A stretch of DNA of 64,000 bases from CAWFGW01 sp963849955 (lineage in GTDB: Bacteria; Bacteroidota; Bacteroidia; Cytophagales; JAAEPT01), in the NCBI GenBank assembly GCA_963849955.1, contig CAWKJU010000009.1, forward strand, positions 434,001 through 498,000, given 5' to 3'. The translations under genes and the position numbers were made by a program. Position 1 is the stretch's first letter. Every line of letters starts with the position of its first letter. The notes beneath the pieces were generated by a model, which saw nothing but the letters and a program-made list of their open reading frames with translations, was not told the DNA's origin and ran no database searches. Of the stretch, positions 44,435 through 54,226 are shown piece after piece.

Positions 44435-46267
44435 TTATTTCGCAGAATCGTCTGCTTTTTTTGTCTTTGTTGCTTTCTTTTTTGTATCGCCTTCCATCTG
44501 ATCTTTCAAGGCAGACAATGCTTCTAAATCACCTAAAGTTGACTTTTCAGCATCTTTATTCACTTTAGCTGCAGCAGGAGCTTTTTTAGCAGGAGCTTTT
44601 TTAGCAGGTATTTCTTCTTCTCTGTATGTTGCAGAGTGAGAAAGAACAATACGCTTATCTCCTTTAGAAAATTCGATTACTTTAAAATCAGCTGTATCTC
44701 CTACTTCTAATTTAGAACCATCTTCCTTCTCAGTATTTTTTACTGGAACAAATCCTTCGATACCGTATTGAAGCTCAACTACTGCACCTTTATCATTTTT
44801 AGAAATGATAGTTGCTTTGTGGTCTGAACCGATTTCAAATACAGTTTCGAAAGTATCCCAAGGGTTTTCTTCCAATTGCTTGTGACCTAATGCTAACTTC
44901 TTGTTGTCAACATCTAGTTCTAACACTTGTACTTCCAACTCTTCACCTACTTTAATAAATTCTGATGGGTGCTTGATTTTCTTTGTCCAAGATAAATCAG
45001 AAACGTGTACTAAACCGTCAATTCCTTCTTCTAACTCTAAGAACAATCCGAAGTTAGTTAAGTTTCTAACGATACCTTTATGCTTAGTACCTACTTCGTA
45101 TTTAGTTAATAGATCTTGTTTAGTCCAAGGATCTTCAGTCAATTGTTTGATACCTAAAGACATTTTTCTTTCGTCTTTGTCGATAGTCAATACAACTGCA
45201 TCCAATTCGTCACCTACGCTTAAGAAGTCTTGTGGATTTCTTAAATGTTGAGACCATGACATCTCAGAAACGTGAATCAAACCTTCAACACCTGGTTGAA
45301 GTTCAAGGAATGCACCGTAGTCAGCTACGTTTACAATTTTACCTTTTACTTTTGATCCTACTTCGATTCCAGAAGTTAAAGAATCCCAAGGGTGAGCAGT
45401 TAATTGCTTCATACCTAAAGAAATACGTTTCTTGTCATCATCAAAGTCAAGAACAACGATGTTTACTTTTTCGTCTAAGTTCAATACTTCTTCCGGGTGA
45501 TTAATTCTACCCCAAGAAATATCTGTAATGTGAAGTAAACCGTCAACACCACCCAAGTCGATGAATACACCGAAGTTGGTCATGTTTTTGATTACACCTT
45601 CAAGTACTTGTCCTTTTTCAAGGTTATTTAAGATTTCGGCTTTTTGAGCTTCAAGATCTTTTTCTATCAATACTTTGTGAGATACTACAACGTTGTCGTT
45701 AGTGTAGTTGATTTTCACCACTTTCACTTCCATTTTCTTACCAACGAAAACATCAAAGTCTCTAATTGGCTTCACATCAATTTGTGAACCTGGTAAGAAA
45801 GCTTCGATACCAAATACGTCTACAATAAGACCACCTTTAGTTCTTCTTTTCACATAACCTTCGATAATAGTATCGTTATCATGTGCTCCCTGGATTTCAT
45901 CCCAAGCTTTAAAGATTTTTGCTTTTCTTCTTGATAAGATTAGTTGGCCATGCTCATCTTCCTGATCTTCAAGGTATACTTCTACCTCTGAACCAACTTT
46001 TAATTCACCATCATAATCTCTGAATTCTGATAAAGGAACTAAACCATCAGATTTAAAACCAATGTTCAAAATTACATCACGGCTTGTTACACCAACAATT
46101 GTTCCTTTGATAAGCTCTTTCTCAGATACGTCATTAAGCGTAGCGGTAAGCTCTGCTTCCATTTGCTCTTTTTCGTTCTTAGAATAGTCAACACCGAAAC
46201 CTTTTGTGTCTACTGCATCCCAGTTAAAGTCCTCTAAAGGCTGGATGTCTGAATATTTTTTTGACAT
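44435..46267 (-). CDS. rpsA: 30S ribosomal protein S1
   Basis: The 610-residue protein has six S1 (OB-fold) repeats starting at about residues 53, 135, 220, 305, 392 and 478, e.g. GVIKNMTNFGVFIDLGGVDG, GKIVNVADYGAFLELQPGVE and GIVRNLTNFGLFLELEEGID. The lysine/alanine-rich tail PAKKAPAKKAPAAAK (about 545-563) is typical of Bacteroidota S1. It binds mRNA and docks it on the 30S subunit, which matters in a phylum where Shine-Dalgarno sequences are weak. It is monocistronic with its own leader and terminator. Confidence 0.97.
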   Translation of the reverse strand: MSKKYSDIQPLEDFNWDAVDTKGFGVDYSKNEKEQMEAELTATLNDVSEKELIKGTIVGVTSRDVILNIGFKSDGLVPLSEFRDYDGELKVGSEVEVYLEDQEDEHGQLILSRRKAKIFKAWDEIQGAHDNDTIIEGYVKRRTKGGLIVDVFGIEAFLPGSQIDVKPIRDFDVFVGKKMEVKVVKINYTNDNVVVSHKVLIEKDLEAQKAEILNNLEKGQVLEGVIKNMTNFGVFIDLGGVDGLLHITDISWGRINHPEEVLNLDEKVNIVVLDFDDDKKRISLGMKQLTAHPWDSLTSGIEVGSKVKGKIVNVADYGAFLELQPGVEGLIHVSEMSWSQHLRNPQDFLSVGDELDAVVLTIDKDERKMSLGIKQLTEDPWTKQDLLTKYEVGTKHKGIVRNLTNFGLFLELEEGIDGLVHVSDLSWTKKIKHPSEFIKVGEELEVQVLELDVDNKKLALGHKQLEENPWDTFETVFEIGSDHKATIISKNDKGAVVELQYGIEGFVPVKNTEKEDGSKLEVGDTADFKVIEFSKGDKRIVLSHSATYREEEIPAKKAPAKKAPAAAKVNKDAEKSTLGDLEALSALKDQMEGDTKKKATKTKKADDSAK

Positions 46268-46339
46268 TTAAAATGCACTCGGGATTTGCCCTTCCCGGTA
46301 TTAGGGGTTTAAAATATGTAATACATTACCAACAAGTTG

Positions 46340-46370
46340 GCTCGTTCACCCTGAACGGGCAGCAAAGGTA
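46340..46370 (-). promoter_or_regulatory. rpsA promoter -7 element and start-site palindrome
   Basis: On the minus strand TACCTTTG (46370-46363) matches the TAnnTTTG -7 element. Just downstream lies the palindrome GCCCGTTCA GGG TGAACGAGC, which would overlap the transcription start. It could be a leader hairpin used in S1 autoregulation or an operator. This is inference only. Confidence 0.4.
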
Positions 46371-46399
46371 CTACTTATAATTTTATTATCCCCTAATAA

Positions 46400-47176
46400 T
46401 CAACTAAAAATGCGCTTTGCAAAGGCAAATTGGTGACTATAATACTTTTTATTGGTATTGAAGATACCTTTTTCGTCTAACAAATCAATTCGAACTTTAC
46501 CATGTGCATGAATGATGTTATTAAAGTCCATCACTATGCCCACATGATGAACTTTACCTTCTTCATTTTTAAAAAATGCTAAATCTCCTGGTTTAAGTTG
46601 TTTAAAAGTAACCTCATCACCGCATTCCGCTTGTTGATACGCATCTCTTGGCAACGCTTTGCCACAAACTTTAAAAACCTGCTGAACCAGTCCAGAACAA
46701 TCAATACCAAATTGAGATTTTCCTCCCCAAAGGTAAGGAACACCTAAAAACATATCTGCAATAGCAACTACATCTGCTTTTTTAGCTTGACCAACTTCCC
46801 CAACAATCGGAATGTTTTTTTGTCTGACCTCAAATTTTCCTTTTTCAAAACGGGGTAAATAACTCCCTAAAGAAAGATGTCCAAAATAATTATGAAAAGC
46901 TACTCTTACAGGTCCTTCTAATAAATAATTAGGTTCTTCTGTTAAATAACGAAGATAAACTACTTCTTCAATTCGTTTGATTTGTTTCGGATCAACCCAG
47001 CCTTCATAGGCATCAAATTCGATACGAATATTTAACCATTTACCATCTTCTGTTGCGCCAATAATGTTACACAAATCACCAAATATCAATTGGGTAACCA
47101 TCTCCGCACTGTCACTTGGACTGTTACGTACTGGTGCTACACTTAAATGACATATTGCATGTTTTAACTCGCTCAT
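46400..47176 (-). CDS. NlpC/P60-family C40 peptidase
   Basis: The 258-residue protein has no clear signal peptide. The N-terminal part resembles bacterial SH3 domains (AICHLSVAPVRNSPSDSAEM, then WLNIRIEFDAYEGWV). The C-terminal NlpC/P60 domain has the catalytic Cys160 in GIDCSGLVQ, His211 in VHHVGIV and a third polar residue near IIHAHG. These enzymes cleave gamma-D-Glu-diaminopimelate bonds in peptidoglycan. It overlaps smpB by four bases, so it is the last gene of the tsaD-smpB operon. Export route unclear. Confidence 0.9.
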   Translation of the reverse strand: MSELKHAICHLSVAPVRNSPSDSAEMVTQLIFGDLCNIIGATEDGKWLNIRIEFDAYEGWVDPKQIKRIEEVVYLRYLTEEPNYLLEGPVRVAFHNYFGHLSLGSYLPRFEKGKFEVRQKNIPIVGEVGQAKKADVVAIADMFLGVPYLWGGKSQFGIDCSGLVQQVFKVCGKALPRDAYQQAECGDEVTFKQLKPGDLAFFKNEEGKVHHVGIVMDFNNIIHAHGKVRIDLLDEKGIFNTNKKYYSHQFAFAKRIFS

Positions 47177-47637
47177 AATCCTTGTCTTGCTAAATCTTTT
47201 TTAGTATCTCGTTCTTTAATCGAGTCACGTTTGTCGTGTAATTTTTTACCTTTTGCTAATGCAATTTCAACTTTAGCAAAGCCCCTGTCATTAATAAAAA
47301 GTCGAAAAGGAATAATAGTTAATCCCTGATCTTTCAACTTATTTTCCAACTTTATAATTTCGCGTTTTTGCATTAACAGCTTTCTGTCGCGTAAAGGTGA
47401 GTGGTTATAATGTGTTCCCAACTCGTAGACGGAGATCTGCATGCTTTTTATCCAGAGCTCTCCTTTGTTAATAAAGCAGTAGGCTTCAGTTAAACTCACT
47501 TTACCTAGTCTTATCGACTTAATTTCTGTACCCGACAAAACGATTCCTGCAATGTGCGTTTCTAAAAACTCATATTCAAAAGAAGCTTTTTTATTCTGAA
47601 TGTTTATATTTTTCTGTATTTCAGGTTTTTTGGCCAT
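47173..47637 (-). CDS. smpB: SsrA-binding protein SmpB
   Basis: The 154-residue protein has the whole SmpB pattern: NKKASFEYEFLETHIAGIVL, GTEIKSIRLGKVSLTEAYC, the central RKLLMQKREI and the basic C-terminal tail GKKLHDKRDSIKERDTKKDL that enters the mRNA channel. It works with tmRNA to rescue stalled ribosomes. tmRNA itself is not in the window. It lies two bases after tsaD and overlaps the NlpC gene. Confidence 0.97.
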   Translation of the reverse strand: MAKKPEIQKNINIQNKKASFEYEFLETHIAGIVLSGTEIKSIRLGKVSLTEAYCFINKGELWIKSMQISVYELGTHYNHSPLRDRKLLMQKREIIKLENKLKDQGLTIIPFRLFINDRGFAKVEIALAKGKKLHDKRDSIKERDTKKDLARQGL

Positions 47638-47639
47638 AA

Positions 47640-48641
47640 TTATATTTTCATTCTTGGATCTGGTGAAACATCATACCCAACGAAATCTTTTGCTTCATAT
47701 TTATAATGTGCAGCCATCGCAATCATCGCTGCATTATCTGTACAGTATTCAAACTTAGGAATAAATACCTTCCAATGGTGCTTATCACTCAATTCAACTA
47801 ATCTTTTTCTTAAACCAGAATTGGCTGCAACCCCTCCCGCAATAGCCACTTGACTAATTCCCAAATCAAAAGCAGCTTTTTTAAGTTTCACCATCAATAT
47901 TTCTATAAGTGTATACTGTACACTTGCACAAATGTCATCAATGTTCTCTTCGATGAAGTTGGAGTTCTTTTTGAGATTGTCTCTTAAGAAATATAAAATA
48001 GACGTTTTAATCCCACTAAAAGAATAATTATACGCATCGGAAGTGACTATTGGAAATTCATAGGTTTGAGCATTCCCCTTTGAAGCATGTTTATCTACTA
48101 AAGGTCCACCCGGGTAAGGCAGCCCAATAATTTTAGCTGTTTTATCGAATGCCTCCCCCACGGCATCGTCTTTCGTTTGACCAATTACTTCCATTTCAAG
48201 GTGATTTTTAACAAGAACAAGTTGGGTATGCCCCCCACTTACAGTTAAACATAAAAAGGGAAAGTTAGGGCGCGGGTCTTCAATGAAATGGGCTAAAATG
48301 TGCGCCTGCATGTGATTTACTTCGATAAGTGGTATGCTTAAACCCATAGCAAAAGACTTCGCAAAAGAAGTCCCAACTAATAACGCTCCCAATAATCCAG
48401 GACCACGCGTAAAAGCTACCGCATTTAGGTCTGTTTTCTGTATATTTGCTTCTGTGAGCGCTTGATGCACTACTGGAATAATATTTTGTTGATGCGCTCG
48501 TGAAGCAAGCTCTGGTACTACTCCCCCATATTGTTCGTGCACTTTTTGTGTAGCAACAACGTTGGATAGTATCGTGCCATTACTAATAATAGCAGCACTA
48601 GTTTCGTCACATGATGATTCTATGGCTAAAATAATACTCAT
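47640..48641 (-). CDS. tsaD: tRNA N6-adenosine threonylcarbamoyltransferase TsaD
   Basis: The protein of about 333 residues starts at ATG 48641 (MSIILAIESSCDETSAAI), the normal N-terminus of the family; a longer frame from 48680 lacks support. It has the ASKHA fold, the metal-binding HMQAHILAHF, the nucleotide motif SGGHTQLVLV and GGVAANSGLR near the C-terminus. It transfers threonylcarbamoyl to A37 of ANN-decoding tRNAs with TsaB/TsaE. Its start codon is directly adjacent to that of the divergent tamB. Confidence 0.97.
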   Translation of the reverse strand: MSIILAIESSCDETSAAIISNGTILSNVVATQKVHEQYGGVVPELASRAHQQNIIPVVHQALTEANIQKTDLNAVAFTRGPGLLGALLVGTSFAKSFAMGLSIPLIEVNHMQAHILAHFIEDPRPNFPFLCLTVSGGHTQLVLVKNHLEMEVIGQTKDDAVGEAFDKTAKIIGLPYPGGPLVDKHASKGNAQTYEFPIVTSDAYNYSFSGIKTSILYFLRDNLKKNSNFIEENIDDICASVQYTLIEILMVKLKKAAFDLGISQVAIAGGVAANSGLRKRLVELSDKHHWKVFIPKFEYCTDNAAMIAMAAHYKYEAKDFVGYDVSPDPRMKI

Positions 48642-51600
48642 TTGAATTCTGATCTGAATAAAGACAAAAACAGACTGCAAGTTATTAAAAATCGCTTATT
48701 CAAAGCGGTCTTTTTTGTGTTTGCTTTTGTTTTTATTCTTCTATTCTCAATTATTGGTTCATTACAAATCCCCGCTGTACAAACGTATGTAGTCCAAAAA
48801 GTATCGGAGTATGTGTCGGAGCGAATTAACTACCCCATAGAAATAGGTGGTGTAAATATTAGCTGGTTCGACACCGTGATTCTTGAAGAAGTGCTCATTA
48901 ATGATAGCTTAAAAGAAAGCTTTATTGGCTCAGAAAAAATCGCCATCAACTTCGACTTAAAATCATTGATTTCACCTGATGTTATTACTATTGAGCATGT
49001 TGAGTTATATAACCCCGTGGTGAGCCTGAATTGGGACGTTAAAACTAACACCTTAAATATTAACGATTTTATTAAAACAGTTCGCGAAAGTTTTAAAAAA
49101 CACCCCAATAAAAAACCGAAGTTCATGCCTTTTCAAATTCTTTCTGCCGGAGTTCATAATGGCTACTTCAGCTATTCGGATTACAGAAAAGAACGCATGA
49201 CACAACAGATGTTTGACCACAACTACTTTTCGGTAGACAGCATTTATGCGCAATGTTCTGATTTTTATTTATTCCGAGACACTGTTCAACTAGAAGTCCG
49301 AGGATTGAAAGGAATTGAACAACGCACAAACTTTAACATCAAAAATATTGATGGTTTTTTTAGATATACGAAGCAATCATTGGAGTTTGAAAATGTGAAG
49401 GCTTATGTGGAAGACAGCTATATCAGTAACGATATCATTTTCCGATATGATAATCCGCTATCATTAAATTATTTCATAGACAGTGTGGACGTTCAGCTTT
49501 CGCTAGACAGCACGGTGATTTACACCAAGGACTTGGCAACATTTGCCCCACCAGTATCCGCCTTAAATGATCGCTGGACAATATATGGCGATTACTCAGG
49601 CAAGGTTAATGACTTTAGTACTAAAAATGCACAAATATGGTTTGGAAACACCAGTATTTTAAAGGGTGAAATCAACTTAGATGGCTTACCGAATATAAAC
49701 GAAACGTTTATTAAAGTTGATTTAACGAACAGTACGGTTACTGCTAAAGATTTAGCGCCCTACCTTAGAAAAGAAAAATACATTCGTGAAGCTCGAAAAT
49801 TTGGAACCATTCATTTTGATGCGGACTTTGCTGGATTCCCTAAAGATTTTGCTGCCCATGGTAATTTTGACACGAAACTCGGAAGTTTCTATTCGGATAT
49901 TCGTTTTGAAATCAAAAAAAATGAGGACTATTCTTATTATAAAGGAGTACTTAAAACTGCTGATTTTCATCTGGGAGAATTTATTGAAGACAAACGTGTA
50001 GGAAAAATAGGATTAGAAGGGAAAATAGAAGGTACAGGTTTTTCTATCGAAAAAGCTAAAGTCGATTTGAATGCCAAAATTGACCATGTTTATATTAATA
50101 AATATGATTACCAAAATATTGTAACCGATGCTCACTTAGAAAATGAATTTTTCTCAGGTCACATCACTATTTTGGATTCTAACTTAATATTAGTCTCTGA
50201 TGGAACTATGGATTTAAGAAATGAAGAAAAGGTTCTTGATTTAAAATCTCACTTAAAACGTGCTAACCTCGATAAAATTAATCTATCTGATACCCCGTTC
50301 AGTATTTCATCAGTCCTTGACCTGAACCTTAGCGGTAATGATTTGGATGATGTGCAAGGTACTGCCGATCTTAAAAATACAGTAATAGACAAAGAGGAAA
50401 TACACATTAATTTTGATGATTTTTTCTTTAAATCTATTCTAGAAGAAAACAAAAGGACCTTTTCAATCAACTCATCATTAGTAGAGTTTAATGCAGTAGG
50501 AGACTTTAAATTCAAAGAGATATACAAAGATTTCGACAACCTTATAAAGGAGTATACTTTATTATTTAAAAATGACTCTACTGCAACGAAAAGACATTAC
50601 GCTAAAAAGGAAGGTACGACAAGTAATTATCACCTGACTTTTAATGCCCTTTTAAAAGATGTTGATCCACTCATTCACATCTTTAATAGAGACATCGATA
50701 TTGCTAAAGATACGGAAGTAAAAGGAACTGTGTCACAGGGTCAAACCACTATCGTCAACATTTCTTCAGAAATAGACTATTTCCGCTATAAAAATTTAGG
50801 TTTTCATACTAATGTAGTTGAGCTTAATTCTGCCAAAAGTATTGACAGTACCGATGCCTTAATGATGTGTTACTTTACCTGTCAAAAGCAAGACATTGAC
50901 AAAGAACCCAATGCCCGGGACTTACTATTTGAAGGGATTTGGTACAAAGATACAATTGATTTTACTGCAAAAATATATCAGTACAGCAAATCTAATTATG
51001 CTGATTTACATGGTAATATCACTTTTCACAAAGACAAAATTAAAGCGAGTCTTCAGGACTCTAAATTAAAACTTATTGAAAAATTATGGACAATTGATGA
51101 TCGTAATTTAATTATAGCCACCAAGGATATTATACGATTTAACAAGGTAACCTTGTCCAATTCAGAACAAAAAGTAACTGTTAATGGCGCTATTGGAAAA
51201 AATGCAATTACCACCTTAAGTGTGCAACAGTTTGATTTGCTTAACCTCGAACCAATTATCAATATGAAATTGAATGGTATTTTTGATGGTGAAGCAAAAA
51301 TCACTGGTTTATGGGAGAACAAACCATCCGTTAACACTACAATGTCAGTATCAGGCTTTAAGGTAAAGAATGAATCTGTTGGTGATATCAAAGGAAAGGC
51401 TTCATGGATGCATGACACTCAACAACTTGATTTAGATGTTTTTGTAGAAAAAAATGGCTATCAAATCGCACAGCTTACAGGCGATTATAAACCAAACAGA
51501 ACAACCTCTCCGCTAAAATTAAAAGCAAATTTCAGCAATACGGACATTGGTTTTTTAGAACCGCTGCTTTATGGCAATGTAACCAACTTAAAAGGACAAG

Positions 51601-53291
51601 CCAATGGTAGCTTAAATATCACAGGTACACTTAATCATCCAAAATTCAATGGTGCACCAACTATTTCTAATGGTGAATTTACAATTGATTATTTCAAAAC
51701 CCGCTATCGCTTTAATGAACCCATTCATTTCAAAGGTGATAGCATATATTTAGTAAATGCTGTATTAACGGATACCTTATGGAAAACCAAAGGCTCCGTT
51801 AATGGTGGGATTACCCATACTTTCTTCAAAGATTTCAAAGCAGACTTATCACTCAATCTCAACAACACCTTTGTATTAAATACAACTGAACAAGACAACA
51901 GTTTGTATTACGGTAAAGCATTTGGAACTGGTAAAATAGATGTATATGGTTCGTTTAATGATTTATATGTGACTTCCTCTGAGGTACGTAGCGAAAATGG
52001 TACTAAAATTTATATCCCATTGGATGAAACAGAAAACATCACGCAAAAAGACTATATCAGGTTTGTAAACAAAAAAGAAAAACTAAAATTAAATAATAAA
52101 AAAGCAGAAGAAAAAGACAAAAAAAATGTCTCCGGTATCACTGTCGAAGTCAACTTTGATATTACCAATGATGCTGACTTTGAAATCATATTTGATAAAA
52201 AAGCCGGTGATATTGTTCGAGCAAATGGTAAAGGTACCATTCTACTTAAAATGGATACCCGAGGTGAATTTGATGTATATGGCACCTATGAAATTCAAAA
52301 AGGAACGTACAACTTCACCTTAGTTAACTTGATTAATAAAGCCTTTAAAATACAACCTAATAGTACTATTACCTGGAATGGAGATCCGTATGATGGTCAA
52401 CTAAACATACGAGCTGCTTATCGACAAAATGCATCAATATTGCCACTCTTAAAAGGAGTAACCAATAACGACTCCACTTTTGTGCAAAGAAATCCTGATG
52501 TAAAAAGAAGAATCCCTGTAACAGTATTCCTGAACTTAAAAGGTAAGTTACTCGCCCCAGAAATTGGTTTTGATATTAAAATCACAGATTATCCTAACTA
52601 TGTAGAAGTTGAACAAGCCATACAAGATTTACAATCACGAATCAAATACAACGAACAACTACTTAATAATCAGGTATTCAGTTTGATGGTACTGAAACAA
52701 CTTTCTCCGCTGGACCAATTACAAGTCGACCTCGGATCTAGTTCGGCCAATAGTGTGAGTGAATTGTTCTCCAATCAATTCAGCTATTGGGTAGGCCAGT
52801 TTGATGAAAACTTAGAAGTAGATATCGATTTAAGTGGGTTTGATCAAGAAGATAATAACACCTTCCGACTGCGTCTCTCCTACTCTATTTTGGATGGAAA
52901 AATTCGAGTCACACGAGACGGTAATTTCACCAACCTTGAAAACCAATCGCAATTGGCTAACGTGTTTGGTGAGTGGACGATTGAATACCTGTTGACTGAC
53001 AATGGAAAACTCAAAATGAAAGCCTATAACCGAACCAATCAAAACACAGTGTCCACAGCACTTAGTAATAGTACTAGTACCCTGTATGGCTTGAGTTTAA
53101 CTTACACAGAAAACTTTGATAACCTTAGTGAGATTTTTAGAAAAAACCCTAATAAAATTGAAGGCACTAAAGAAGAAGAAATTCAACTGAAAAAAAGCGA
53201 GGAAGAATCCGAAGAAAAAGAGGAAGAAGACACTTTAGAGGAAGAGAGCGAAGAAACATCAGATGAAGAAAATGAAACCAATCAGAAATAA
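48642..53291 (+). CDS. tamB: Translocation and assembly module protein TamB-like
   Basis: The 1549-residue protein has one N-terminal membrane anchor (about 20-42), a long periplasmic beta-helical body of AsmA-like repeats and a C-terminal TamB (DUF490) domain with KGTILLKMDTRGEFDVYGTY, GTYNFTLVNLINKAFKI and FSYWVGQFDENLEVDIDLSG. A glutamate-rich tail ends it. It should bridge inner and outer membrane and move lipids or assist outer-membrane proteins. The likely start is TTG at 48642; no ATG or GTG occurs in frame before the anchor. It overlaps the next gene by 29 bases. Confidence 0.9.
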   Translation: MNSDLNKDKNRLQVIKNRLFKAVFFVFAFVFILLFSIIGSLQIPAVQTYVVQKVSEYVSERINYPIEIGGVNISWFDTVILEEVLINDSLKESFIGSEKIAINFDLKSLISPDVITIEHVELYNPVVSLNWDVKTNTLNINDFIKTVRESFKKHPNKKPKFMPFQILSAGVHNGYFSYSDYRKERMTQQMFDHNYFSVDSIYAQCSDFYLFRDTVQLEVRGLKGIEQRTNFNIKNIDGFFRYTKQSLEFENVKAYVEDSYISNDIIFRYDNPLSLNYFIDSVDVQLSLDSTVIYTKDLATFAPPVSALNDRWTIYGDYSGKVNDFSTKNAQIWFGNTSILKGEINLDGLPNINETFIKVDLTNSTVTAKDLAPYLRKEKYIREARKFGTIHFDADFAGFPKDFAAHGNFDTKLGSFYSDIRFEIKKNEDYSYYKGVLKTADFHLGEFIEDKRVGKIGLEGKIEGTGFSIEKAKVDLNAKIDHVYINKYDYQNIVTDAHLENEFFSGHITILDSNLILVSDGTMDLRNEEKVLDLKSHLKRANLDKINLSDTPFSISSVLDLNLSGNDLDDVQGTADLKNTVIDKEEIHINFDDFFFKSILEENKRTFSINSSLVEFNAVGDFKFKEIYKDFDNLIKEYTLLFKNDSTATKRHYAKKEGTTSNYHLTFNALLKDVDPLIHIFNRDIDIAKDTEVKGTVSQGQTTIVNISSEIDYFRYKNLGFHTNVVELNSAKSIDSTDALMMCYFTCQKQDIDKEPNARDLLFEGIWYKDTIDFTAKIYQYSKSNYADLHGNITFHKDKIKASLQDSKLKLIEKLWTIDDRNLIIATKDIIRFNKVTLSNSEQKVTVNGAIGKNAITTLSVQQFDLLNLEPIINMKLNGIFDGEAKITGLWENKPSVNTTMSVSGFKVKNESVGDIKGKASWMHDTQQLDLDVFVEKNGYQIAQLTGDYKPNRTTSPLKLKANFSNTDIGFLEPLLYGNVTNLKGQANGSLNITGTLNHPKFNGAPTISNGEFTIDYFKTRYRFNEPIHFKGDSIYLVNAVLTDTLWKTKGSVNGGITHTFFKDFKADLSLNLNNTFVLNTTEQDNSLYYGKAFGTGKIDVYGSFNDLYVTSSEVRSENGTKIYIPLDETENITQKDYIRFVNKKEKLKLNNKKAEEKDKKNVSGITVEVNFDITNDADFEIIFDKKAGDIVRANGKGTILLKMDTRGEFDVYGTYEIQKGTYNFTLVNLINKAFKIQPNSTITWNGDPYDGQLNIRAAYRQNASILPLLKGVTNNDSTFVQRNPDVKRRIPVTVFLNLKGKLLAPEIGFDIKITDYPNYVEVEQAIQDLQSRIKYNEQLLNNQVFSLMVLKQLSPLDQLQVDLGSSSANSVSELFSNQFSYWVGQFDENLEVDIDLSGFDQEDNNTFRLRLSYSILDGKIRVTRDGNFTNLENQSQLANVFGEWTIEYLLTDNGKLKMKAYNRTNQNTVSTALSNSTSTLYGLSLTYTENFDNLSEIFRKNPNKIEGTKEEEIQLKKSEEESEEKEEEDTLEEESEETSDEENETNQK

Positions 53292-54159
53292 GCTTGCTGG
53301 TTTTTTAATTCTGGTTTTGAGCTTATCAGTTTCTGCTCAAGATAGCACTTCGGTTAACGATACTCGTTTAAAAACAGTTATTTATGGAGGATCAGGTTTG
53401 TATGTCGCTACACTTATTGGACTTAATCATTTATGGTATGCTAATGAACCACAGTCCAACTTTCATTTTTTTAATGATAATAAGGAATGGTTACAAGTTG
53501 ACAAAGTTGGGCATACTGCTACAGCCTTTCACATTAGTCGAGCGGGTGTAGAAATTTTTGAATGGGCCGGACTCCCACGTAAAAAAGCTATCCTTTGGGG
53601 AGGATTGTCTGGCATGATTTTTCAAACACCTATTGAAATTTTAGATGGTTTCTCCAGTGCCTATGGTGCGAGCTGGGGTGATATTATTGCCAATACCGCT
53701 GGCTCAGGTTTGGTGATGGGACAATATTATTTGTGGGATGAGCTGCGAATAGTACCCAAATTTTCATTTTCCAGAAGTCCTTATGCCCCACAACGACCTA
53801 ACGTACTTGGTAGTAACCTACTAGAGGAAATACTTAAAGATTACAATGGACAAACCTATTGGCTTTCAGCCAACATTTATTCGTTCTTAAAGAACGAAAC
53901 TCATTTCCCAAAATGGTTAAACGTTGCATTAGGGTATGGTGGTCAACAAATGGTGTTTGCTGAACTTCAAGAGAACAAAGAAATTGGGTTAAATCCATAC
54001 CGTCAAATTTACCTTTCCTTAGATGTAGATTTGACGCAAATAAAATCTAAGAGTAAGTTTTTGAATACTGCCTTGTTTTTAGTGAATACGCTAAAGGTAC
54101 CTTTTCCTGCATTCGAATTTAATCAATATGGCACCAAATTTTACTGGCTAAAATTTTAA
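53263..54159 (+). CDS. DUF2279-family outer-envelope protein
   Basis: The 298-residue protein has a signal peptide (MKKMKPIRNKLAGFLILVLS, cleavage near VSAQ). The mature part contains the DUF2279 core: FHFFNDNKEWLQVDKVGHTA, WAGLPRKKAILWGGLSGMIF, EILDGFSSAYGASWGDIIAN. Residues past 200 suggest outer-membrane beta strands. The family is widespread in Bacteroidota with no known function. It overlaps the 3' end of tamB, which suggests the two are co-transcribed. A second ATG 9 bases on is an alternative start. Confidence 0.88.
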   Translation: MKKMKPIRNKLAGFLILVLSLSVSAQDSTSVNDTRLKTVIYGGSGLYVATLIGLNHLWYANEPQSNFHFFNDNKEWLQVDKVGHTATAFHISRAGVEIFEWAGLPRKKAILWGGLSGMIFQTPIEILDGFSSAYGASWGDIIANTAGSGLVMGQYYLWDELRIVPKFSFSRSPYAPQRPNVLGSNLLEEILKDYNGQTYWLSANIYSFLKNETHFPKWLNVALGYGGQQMVFAELQENKEIGLNPYRQIYLSLDVDLTQIKSKSKFLNTALFLVNTLKVPFPAFEFNQYGTKFYWLKF

Positions 54160-54226
54160 GTAAACGAATAATCGTTTGCTATGGGTGTTTAAATTAAAAT
54201 ATGTTATTTGCTTAAAAGTACTTACA

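Noticed and set aside
44901..45251. Plus-strand frame opposite rpsA
   Set aside because: Ser/Asn/Pro-rich translation typical of the antisense of a biased coding sequence; no independent support.
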